From positions 1-64,000 of the forward strand of contig CAUHML010000007.1 of NCBI GenBank assembly GCA_959606905.1: 64,000 nt of DNA, written 5' to 3'. A program made the translations under genes and the position numbers. Shown one piece after another: positions 57,818-64,000 of this stretch. Position 1 is the first letter of the stretch, and every line of letters begins with the position of its first letter. The stretch comes from an uncultured Bacteroides sp. (GTDB taxonomy: Bacteria; Bacteroidota; Bacteroidia; Bacteroidales; Bacteroidaceae). The notes under the pieces were generated by a model, which saw only the letters and a list, made by a program, of their open reading frames with translations, was not told the DNA's origin and ran no database searches.

Positions 57818-58405
57818 TCAGTCACTGGAAGCCTTTTTAGTGACCCGACGATTTACATTAATACCATTGTTTTTCAATATTCGGTAAACCGAACTGTTAC
57901 TACTAAATCCAGTTTCTTCTTTTATGCCTCTAAGTCCAACTCCATTGTTATATAATTCAACACAACGCTTTTCACGTTCCTCCCTGGTAATTTGAAACGA
58001 AGACTTCTTTTTCTTTCTGGCAGCGTTAATCCTTGAAGTAGAAATCTTCGAAGCAAGGATGTCACCTGGAAAAGAACCGATGGCATCAACTAATTGAGAA
58101 GTGGATGAAGGGAACATTTCATCAAATGTGTCAAATTTGTCTTTCAGTGAAATTACACGTATTTTCTTTATTCGGCATATTTCAAAGAAAGATGCGAGTT
58201 GGACAACCCCTCTTAGAGCATTACTAAGACGAAGAATAACAATTTCATCATTTCTACCGACTTCTCTAAGCAGTTTTTTCCACTTCGGACGCTTTCCCTC
58301 ATCCTCTGCTTGTTCTACAAAAACCTTATCACACCCGGCAGCCTCCAATTTATTGATATCATCTTCATTCTTACTTTCAGGCAACATGATATAACCTAGT
58401 CTCAT
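57818..58405 (-). CDS. Serine-recombinase homologue with degenerate active site
   Basis: 195 residues. Resolvase/invertase fold: N-terminal MRLGYIMLPESKNEDDINKL aligned to MxxGYxRVSTxxQ shows the nucleophile Ser position occupied by Pro (Y-I-M-L-P) and the motif Arg by Met. The second catalytic block, normally KLDRLGR, reads LRLSNALRG. The C-terminal HTH (REEREKRCVELYNNGVGLRG, then TGFSSNSSVYRILKNNGINV) is intact. So it should bind DNA but not cut it. Convergent with the membrane protein gene (4 nt gap) and with its own promoter. Confidence 0.85.
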   Translation of the reverse strand: MRLGYIMLPESKNEDDINKLEAAGCDKVFVEQAEDEGKRPKWKKLLREVGRNDEIVILRLSNALRGVVQLASFFEICRIKKIRVISLKDKFDTFDEMFPSSTSQLVDAIGSFPGDILASKISTSRINAARKKKKSSFQITREEREKRCVELYNNGVGLRGIKEETGFSSNSSVYRILKNNGINVNRRVTKKASSD

Positions 58406-58433
58406 TTTGCAAATATTTGTTTATTAATCAATG

Positions 58434-58463
58434 CAAAGGTACAATTTATATTTCAAAAACAAA
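58434..58463 (-). promoter_or_regulatory. Bacteroides promoter (TTTG-N18-TACCTTTG)
   Basis: Reverse strand TTTG (58460-58463), 18-nt spacer and TACCTTTG (58434-58441), 28 nt upstream of the serine-recombinase homologue. Confidence 0.7.
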
Positions 58464-58892
58464 ATATCGTACTTAAAATCGTATTTCTTTATTTACTATT
58501 AACGATTTTTACTAGTACAAATAATACAACATATTAATTTACATATAAGACTAATACAAATCATTATACATCTTATTATCTGCACATTATGTTACATATA
58601 ATCAATTATTTTTCAAGACATAAAAGAAATACAACGAAATACCTTAAAAACATTTATTTCCCATTTTTTGATATTTGATTTATCATAATATACAAAATAT
58701 AGTACATCAAATATTGTACATTATCTCATACAATCGAGCAATATATTTATCAGTTTATACAACTAATAAAGAAGATAATCAATAGTATATCAGCACCTTT
58801 ACAATGTACGATAAATGAATTATCTCAATGTATGATACTATAAATTTCATTAAAGCATTTATGTTCGATATTATATTATAACTCATTATTCA
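58464..58892. other. AT-rich intergenic region with scattered inverted words
   Basis: No gene. Contains AAAATCGT/ACGATTTT (about 58477 and 58501), TATCGTAC (58465) inverted as GTACGATA (58806), and repeated ATTATCTCA words (58729 and 58819). Could hold operators for the neighbouring HTH proteins; nothing else seen. Confidence 0.45.
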
Positions 58893-58900
58893 TACTTTTG
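58893..58900 (+). promoter_or_regulatory. Bacteroides -7 box (TACTTTTG)
   Basis: TAnnTTTG match, the only candidate on the forward strand ahead of the lipoprotein-dnaK genes. Confidence 0.5.
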
Positions 58901-58959
58901 TACGCAAAAGAATATAATACTAAAAGAATAAGATTTCCCCTTTAACAACAAAAATAAAT

Positions 58960-59175
58960 ATGACTAAAATCGCTTATATAATACATATAATCAATATAAT
59001 AGGAGGATTTATAAAATTCCTGAATGATTGGTGCATATTTAGCATTTATGTAATATACCAAATATACAGTTATAACAAATTATTTTGTATCAAATCATAC
59101 ATTAATTATTGTACATCATTTATCACATGCAGAACAAACAATCAAGCCATTTTGAATTATTATTGTATAATATAA
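58960..59175 (+). CDS. Possible small hydrophobic protein
   Basis: 71 codons, rich in Ile, Asn and Tyr with one possible membrane helix (IAYIIHIINIIGGFIKFL). It begins 60 nt after a -7 box and after AAAATAAAT, but the composition may just reflect AT-rich DNA. Low confidence. Confidence 0.25.
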   Translation: MTKIAYIIHIINIIGGFIKFLNDWCIFSIYVIYQIYSYNKLFCIKSYINYCTSFITCRTNNQAILNYYCII

Positions 59176-59192
59176 AAACGATTTCATTCTCT

Positions 59193-60218
59193 ATGAAACA
59201 CCAGCTAAAATGCTATTTATTAGTTATGCTCATTTTTATTTCTTGTAACTTGAAAAATGAAAAGTCTAAGATTTATAATAAGGAGAACGCCATAACTACC
59301 TATGAAGAATTCCAAAACAAACTCCATAATACCCAATTGGCTTCAACTAACGATTTGCTCAACAAACTTGAAGAATGGAGAATATTGGAAGATACTGTAT
59401 TACACTATCTAATATCCGACAGTATTCAGGACCAAACTCGTAATGTACAAGACATGACTCGTTGTGCGGTTATCCGAAATGGAATAACAACTGAAATTAT
59501 TCGACTGACAGATAGCCAGCTACGCACCTATGGAGACATTATTGATGTTCAACAATCTTTTAATGATTACAACTTAAATGACAGATATCCTGACACATTC
59601 CACAATGCAGAATGTTTCTTTAATAGATTAATAATCCAAAAGCATAAGGATAAGAACGCACACGAAATTATGACTCAATATACAAATCAATTACTCTATT
59701 GGAAATCTAAAGAATTTTCTTCAAAACATGATATGTTGGAATTTATCAAGGAAGAAGACTATCATTTCTCATACTTTCTCGACCATTTGTATGATTACGA
59801 TAGTAGATCAGTAAAATCCATTATCACGATGACAGATAATATTTCAAAACTGATGTACGAGTCAGCAAAAACAGGAAAATTGGATATGAATGAACTTAAA
59901 ATATATCTGGGAATCAGAACCAACAGACGTTTAATACAAAATGCCAATAAATGCGCTAGTGCCATCCGATTAAAACAGATTAAAACGCCCGAACAGGCCG
60001 AAATGACTGTTTCTATATTATTGAATCCTTATTCAAACTACAATCGGATGTGCGCAGGAATGCGTACAAAAGAGCAAACAAAAGCACTACATTCATTAGG
60101 AAAAGAAATACCTTCACTGCTTAACTATCTGAAGCAGCAAGGATTAATCCGTAAGAATATATCCGACAGCCTTCCTAATATGATGATAAAAGAACATATT
60201 CTAATAACAATGAAATAG
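59193..60218 (+). CDS. Lipoprotein upstream of element-borne dnaK
   Basis: 341 residues from ATG 59193; the longer frame from 59109 puts polar sequence before the signal peptide. Signal MKHQLKCYLLVMLIFISC with lipobox FISC. Mature part is helical and highly charged (EEFQNKLHNTQLASTNDLLN; LLYWKSKEFSSKHDMLEFIK; IYLGIRTNRRLIQNANKCAS). No domain recognised. The stop is followed after 2 nt by the dnaK ATG, so both proteins are co-translated. Signs of a membrane-tethered partner or regulator of the chaperone unit; inference. Confidence 0.75.
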   Translation: MKHQLKCYLLVMLIFISCNLKNEKSKIYNKENAITTYEEFQNKLHNTQLASTNDLLNKLEEWRILEDTVLHYLISDSIQDQTRNVQDMTRCAVIRNGITTEIIRLTDSQLRTYGDIIDVQQSFNDYNLNDRYPDTFHNAECFFNRLIIQKHKDKNAHEIMTQYTNQLLYWKSKEFSSKHDMLEFIKEEDYHFSYFLDHLYDYDSRSVKSIITMTDNISKLMYESAKTGKLDMNELKIYLGIRTNRRLIQNANKCASAIRLKQIKTPEQAEMTVSILLNPYSNYNRMCAGMRTKEQTKALHSLGKEIPSLLNYLKQQGLIRKNISDSLPNMMIKEHILITMK

Positions 60219-60220
60219 AA

Positions 60221-62020
60221 ATGGGAAAAATAATTGGAATCGATTTAGGAACAACTAATTCTTGCGTTGCCATATATGAAGGTAAAGACACAACAGTCAT
60301 TCCCAATAGTGAAGGAAAGAAAACAACTCCTTCAATAGTCGCAATCACCCCAAATGGCTTAAAGGTTGGAGAATCAGCTAAAAGGCAATCCATTACCAAT
60401 CCTAGCCGCACTATTTTCTCCATAAAGCGTTTCATTGGAGAAAAATATGCAACAATGAAAAAGAAAGCAGAAGTAATGCCCTATAAACTACAGGCATCAT
60501 CTGATGGGAAATTAATGGTCTTAATTGACGAAAAACCATATACTCCACAAGAAATATCTGCTTATATTCTCCAAAAGATGAAGAAAACAGCAGAAGAATA
60601 TCTAGGAATTCAAATATCCGAGGCCGTAATAACTGTACCTGCCTACTTTTCCGAAACACAGCGACAGGCGACCAAAGAAGCAGGCGTGATAGCTGGGCTG
60701 GAAGTCAAACGGATTCTTAATGAACCGACAGCAGCTGCACTTGCTTTTGGTATAAAAAATGACGTGCCTGGAAAAACCGTAGTGTTCGATTTCGGTGGCG
60801 GTACATTCGACATTTCCATTTTAGATTGCCATAATGGGTTTTATGAAGTAATGGCTACTTGTGGAAACACTCATTTGGGAGGAGATGATTTCGATTATGC
60901 AGTAATGAAATGGCTGATAGAAGAATTCAATCAGGAATATCAAATAAATTTATGGGAATTTTCCGAAGCAGTCCAAAGAATAAAAGAAGCAGCGGAACGT
61001 GCTAAGATTGAGTTATCATCCAATGAATTCACCGAAATTAATATACCCTATTTAATGCCGGTAGATAATATTCCGCGGCATCTCCTTCGTACCCTGACTC
61101 GGGTCAAGTTCGAGGAACTGATTTCTCCTCTGATGGAGCAATGCTATCAGCCATGCGCGCAGGCACTTCAAACAGCCGGAATTACCATTAGCGAAATTGA
61201 CCATGTCCTGTTAGTTGGAGGCTCCACCTGCATTCCGAGCGTACAGAAAATGGTTAAGAATTATTTTGGGGTAGAACCCTTAAAGTGTTCTAATCCTGAT
61301 GAAATAGTTGCTGTAGGAGCCGCTCTTGAAGGAGCTATTATCAACAAAGATTTAGATAATGTCATCCTGATGGATGTTACCCCTTTATCACTGGGTGTCG
61401 AAACTGAAGGCGGTATAATGGCACCTATTATCATCGCAAATGAAACTATACCTATTCGTAGAAAAGAAATATTTACAACATCACAGGATGGTCAAAAAAC
61501 TGTTACTATTCATATTCTACAAGGAGAAGGTTACTTTGCCAGAGTAAACAAATCTATCGGATATTTCAACTTGACCGGTATCCCTCCCATGGAAGCAGGA
61601 AAACCGCAAATTGGAGTTACTTTCGATATTGATAAAGATGGTTTGCTCACCGTAACCGCGCAGGACGAAGATACGGGAAATACAAATATGCTTTGCATCG
61701 AGAGATCCGGAAATCTTTCTTCAGAAGAAATTGAACGGATGAAAGCCGAAGCCCAAGCTAACGAACGGATAGACAAGAAACGCCTTGAATGGATACAGGC
61801 ATATACGCGTTCCGAACGCAATATCAACCAAATAAAAAGTTGGATGAAACAAATGAGCCATAAAATGAACGTTGAGGACATTGCAATCCTCAATTCTCTT
61901 ATAGCCCAGCATACAAAAATTTGTCAAGAGGAAAATCTTCAAGCTTTGAAATGCACTGTCAAAGAATTGAACACCGCATGGGAAAACGCCCGAAGAAATC
62001 TTAATAAAGAATCAGTTTAA
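60221..62020 (+). CDS. dnaK: Element-borne DnaK (Hsp70)
   Basis: 599 residues. ATP site intact: [27 protein letters not shown] (catalytic Lys), [33 protein letters not shown]. The linker DVTPLSLGVETEGG and the beta domain (GEGYFARVNKSIGYFNLTGI, IGVTFDIDKDGLLTVTAQDE) are retained, plus a lid. The segment before the second ATPase lobe (INIPYLMPVDNIPRH) replaces the usual FITxDxxGPxHL. No disordered EEVD-like tail. N-terminus closely parallels the chromosomal DnaK at 1-1730. No dnaJ or grpE nearby in view. Functional Hsp70 expected, substrate specificity unknown. Confidence 0.96.
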   Translation: MGKIIGIDLGTTNSCVAIYEGKDTTVIPNSEGKKTTPSIVAITPNGLKVGESAKRQSITNPSRTIFSIKRFIGEKYATMKKKAEVMPYKLQASSDGKLMVLIDEKPYTPQEISAYILQKMKKTAEEYLGIQISEAVITVPAYFSETQRQATKEAGVIAGLEVKRILNEPTAAALAFGIKNDVPGKTVVFDFGGGTFDISILDCHNGFYEVMATCGNTHLGGDDFDYAVMKWLIEEFNQEYQINLWEFSEAVQRIKEAAERAKIELSSNEFTEINIPYLMPVDNIPRHLLRTLTRVKFEELISPLMEQCYQPCAQALQTAGITISEIDHVLLVGGSTCIPSVQKMVKNYFGVEPLKCSNPDEIVAVGAALEGAIINKDLDNVILMDVTPLSLGVETEGGIMAPIIIANETIPIRRKEIFTTSQDGQKTVTIHILQGEGYFARVNKSIGYFNLTGIPPMEAGKPQIGVTFDIDKDGLLTVTAQDEDTGNTNMLCIERSGNLSSEEIERMKAEAQANERIDKKRLEWIQAYTRSERNINQIKSWMKQMSHKMNVEDIAILNSLIAQHTKICQEENLQALKCTVKELNTAWENARRNLNKESV

Positions 62021-62034
62021 AAAAAGAGAATATT

Positions 62035-62481
62035 ATGAATACCCTGAAGAGAGCTAAATTTGAGAGCATTGCAAAACTCACAATGCCGGAATTCTTCGAC
62101 ACGGAGAATGTCACAGAAATAGAAGTCCTGGAGGATTGGGAAAAGTATAATTACCATCTTGAAACACCATTAACCCTGAATCAGGTTATGGATATTCTAG
62201 AAGAACAGAATGATATACTTATTCTATATCATTTCATCCCCTCCAAGGCAGTTTTATGTGCACGCACTTGCTGCGGTGTATCCAATCCTGAAATGGAGTA
62301 CATGATAAAAATCTCGGCTACAACTGACGACCGTGGACTGTGTGATACAATTTATTTGACTATCTTTAGTTCATTGGAAATCATGCTTGGTGAGATTTCA
62401 TGTGAGAAAAAGAGAATGAAAGAACGATTTAATTTCGATTTCGAAGACACCTATTGTGTTTTTCTAGCCTTGTTATCATAA
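62035..62481 (+). CDS. Small protein of unknown function after dnaK
   Basis: 148 residues, acidic, with Cys-rich segment VLCARTCCGVSNPEMEY (about 80-96) and no membrane helix. No family recognised. Starts 14 nt after dnaK with AAAGAG upstream, so it is in the same operon. Might be a client or cochaperone; not shown. Confidence 0.6.
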   Translation: MNTLKRAKFESIAKLTMPEFFDTENVTEIEVLEDWEKYNYHLETPLTLNQVMDILEEQNDILILYHFIPSKAVLCARTCCGVSNPEMEYMIKISATTDDRGLCDTIYLTIFSSLEIMLGEISCEKKRMKERFNFDFEDTYCVFLALLS

Positions 62482-62605
62482 ACAAAAAAATTTCACATGA
62501 TCATGGTGACAGGATAGCGGACTTTTCCAGCAGGCAGGTTCACTCTTCTGTCACCAATCATTATCTGGCATAAAACAAACCCTAAAACCATTTTTACTCC
62601 ACAGC
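62482..62605. other. Gap with GGTGACAG/CTGTCACC hairpin
   Basis: GGTGACAG (62505-62512) inverted as CTGTCACC (62548-62555); the 10-bp palindrome CATGATCATG at 62496-62505 overlaps the first arm. No T-run, so not a clear terminator; possibly an RNA element in the transcript. Confidence 0.5.
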
Positions 62606-62941
62606 ATGGATATTACTATTTATAGAGAAATGATTCAGCTTATCAACAATCATTGCCAATGGGCCATTGTCGATGATAAACTATATGATAATGACGAAAA
62701 TCAGTACAGTATAAATAAAGCAAAACCAACGAAAGCTTTGTTTGTCAGATTCCGGATAGGCAGCCAAACGTCCAAAAGCGAAGATGCTCTGCCAGTATGG
62801 GAATGGAATTTAGAAAAAGCATTGGTTATATTAGAGTCTGACAATAATTTCAAGCACCGGGTTAAAATGCACGCTTGTACACCTGATGACGCGGATCGTT
62901 GGCTTCAGATAGCAGTATTCGGAACAATAATATTCAAATAA
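62606..62941 (+). CDS. Small soluble protein of unknown function
   Basis: 111 residues. Contains W-rich segment ALPVWEWNLEKALVILESDN and the C-terminal CTPDDADRWLQIAVFGTIIF. No membrane helix, no family recognised. Separated by only 2 nt from the next ATG, so coupled. Confidence 0.55.
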   Translation: MDITIYREMIQLINNHCQWAIVDDKLYDNDENQYSINKAKPTKALFVRFRIGSQTSKSEDALPVWEWNLEKALVILESDNNFKHRVKMHACTPDDADRWLQIAVFGTIIFK

Positions 62942-62943
62942 GC

Positions 62944-63114
62944 ATGAAGAAAAAGTATATTATTCTCCTTCTAATGGTCGCTTGTACTGGTACAGCAATG
63001 ATTTTACAGTACATTGAGATGAATTTGACAATACGGACCATATTAGTTACCATACTTATGGCTTTTCTTTTTTCCATCCGTATGGTTCTCACAATACATG
63101 ACGATAAAGCCTAG
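62944..63114 (+). CDS. Small two-helix membrane protein
   Basis: 56 residues from ATG 62944 (MKKKYIILLLMVACTGTAMI), two hydrophobic helices (about 5-20 and 25-50) joined by a short turn. The reading from 62899 is rejected because it overlaps the preceding gene. Starts 2 nt after the preceding stop codon. Function unknown. Confidence 0.6.
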   Translation: MKKKYIILLLMVACTGTAMILQYIEMNLTIRTILVTILMAFLFSIRMVLTIHDDKA

Positions 63115-63473
63115 TAATAAACAAGAAAGCCCCATTTATAATACCATGCTGCCCATATTTATACAGCCCAACCTTTTTTATTACCATTCCTACTACCCCC
63201 TTTTACGATTTTTGGAATAAAAATGTTTTTCATTTGGCATAAAGCCTCTATTGTCGGATATGATTTTCTGATGCAAATTTCAAACATATCTGTTTTTGAT
63301 TACACAAATCCAAGTAAAATTTCTCTCTAAATCTTCCTTTATCTGCGGATAAAGAGTATTTAGAAAGAAAGATTTGTTTCATACACAGAATGTTTAAAGG
63401 AAAGCACAGAAAACAACAAACCGACAATAGAAGGTAAAAGCCTTCGACGATAGGGAATAAAAAATTAAACAAT
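63115..63473. other. Leader region of dnaN with a hairpin
   Basis: A 214-codon reverse-strand reading (63248-63889) is only a shadow of dnaN. TCTAAAT (63326-63332) and CTTTATC (63337-63343) pair with GATAAAG (63348-63354) and ATTTAGA (63357-63363) around the loop TGCG. No T-run, no clear -7 box found. Possible regulatory hairpin or origin-adjacent structure. Confidence 0.5.
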
Positions 63474-64000
63474 ATGAAATTCCTTGTAACATCAACTGCA
63501 TTATCAAACAAACTGTCAGCTATGGCAAAAGTTATGAGCACAAAAGCCGTACAACCCATTCTTTCCAGTTTTCTTTTTGAACTGAACGGAGAATACCTCC
63601 AAATCACTGCCTCAGACGGAGACTGTTTCCATTGTAGCACATTGGCAGTAGCAACAGCAGAAGGCAATGGAAAAATCTGCCTGCCCGCCGAAAGGCTACT
63701 GGACGCCCTCAAAAATCTGCCAGAACAACCCATAGGGTTTACTATCAATGATACGACTTTTGAAGTTACTATCAAATATAGCAATGGAAAATATGACCTC
63801 GTAGGCTGTTCAGCCGATGAATACACTGTACCTTCTCCACTTAGTGATATTGAAACACAGATAGAAATAGAAGCAACTACATTGAACACCGCAATCGCTC
63901 AATCATTGTTTGCTGTTTCATATAATGAACTACATCCGATTATTAATGGGATTTATATCACCACCCAAGAGGGAGTTCTCCAATGTGCAGCTTCTGACGG
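63474..64000 (+). CDS. dnaN: DNA polymerase III sliding clamp (beta), 3' end cut by window
   Basis: About 175 codons in view. MKFLVTSTALSNKLSAMAKV, PILSSFLFELNGEYLQITAS, CLPAERLLDALKNLPEQPIG and YNELHPIINGIYITTQEG are landmarks of the first and second clamp domains. Two extra observations: it is the second-copy type clamp located in an AT-rich accessory region, and the first codon at 63474 follows AAATTAAACAAT. It tethers polymerase to DNA; an element-borne copy would favour replication of the element. Not visible: clamp loader. Confidence 0.92.
   Translation, partial: MKFLVTSTALSNKLSAMAKVMSTKAVQPILSSFLFELNGEYLQITASDGDCFHCSTLAVATAEGNGKICLPAERLLDALKNLPEQPIGFTINDTTFEVTIKYSNGKYDLVGCSADEYTVPSPLSDIETQIEIEATTLNTAIAQSLFAVSYNELHPIINGIYITTQEGVLQCAASD

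Larger units (their letters stand above)
48007..64000. mobile_element. Left part of an integrated mobile genetic element
   Basis: After mnmE the base composition drops and gene content changes to integrase, excisionase-like HTH proteins, DUF3987/Toprim primase module, SF1 helicase, dead serine recombinase, extra DnaK and extra DnaN. The left boundary lies between the mnmE stop and about 48200. The right end and any conjugation genes are outside the window. Class (ICE, mobilizable element, plasmid-like) cannot be decided from this part; no relaxase is visible. Confidence 0.8.

Noticed and set aside
63248..63889. 213-codon reverse reading at the right end
   Set aside because: Shadow of dnaN, which has unmistakable clamp motifs in the forward frame.

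Overview
The window is chromosomal DNA of a Bacteroides (order Bacteroidales), probably near the B. thetaiotaomicron/ovatus group. Three things point there: many genes are preceded by the Bacteroides -7 box TAnnTTTG (sometimes with a -33 TTTG/TTG about 19 nt upstream), Bacteroidales-only families are abundant (DUF5606, DUF6048, DUF6452, DUF4199, PUR/DUF3276, FloA/NfeD), and NusB has the long form. The species is an inference.

Positions 1-46,542 are core chromosome. In order: the 5' part of dnaK (reverse); a secreted DUF3472 protein, a two-META-domain lipoprotein and a secreted unknown; carboxyspermidine dehydrogenase, bcp and recA; a YeiH-type exporter, YccF and a LysR regulator, with a gutted Fic-protein gene and palindromic DNA between them; clpB; a five-gene reverse operon nusB-yajC-ybbR-coaE-DUF5606; PUR protein, rplY, pth and an S4 protein; HIT protein, CPA2 antiporter, gcvT, pepT and a PurF-like protein without its N-terminal cysteine; crcB, a pentapeptide-repeat protein and enolase; an ECF sigma factor with a membrane partner and a lipoprotein; tRNA-Thr(TGT) next to the SRP RNA gene; a long forward run (DUF4199, GT2, DUF6452, DUF6048, mntP, apbE); a DMT protein and a TtcA-type enzyme; a TPR/PD40 protein, NfeD, FloA and a nucleoside phosphorylase; and a SDR-like protein followed by a hybrid histidine kinase gene destroyed by a frameshift and an internal deletion.

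mnmE (46,609-48,006) is intact and marks the left edge of what looks like an integrated mobile element running past the right end of the window. The element is visibly more AT-rich. It carries a control region full of 10-11 bp repeats and a perfect 25-bp palindrome, a protein with four excisionase-like HTH modules, a tyrosine integrase, an excisionase-like HTH protein, a DUF3987 helicase-like protein, a zinc-finger/Toprim primase-like protein with iteron-like repeats between the two, a UvrD/Rep helicase, a polytopic membrane protein, a serine-recombinase homologue that has lost its catalytic residues, a lipoprotein tightly linked to a second full DnaK, three small unknown proteins, and the start of a second-copy type sliding clamp (DnaN). 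No relaxase, conjugation gene, DnaJ or GrpE is visible in the part shown.

The most interesting material is in the element: its own clamp, helicase and primase suggest it replicates autonomously at some stage, and the lipoprotein-DnaK gene pair is a combination I do not recognise as a described system.
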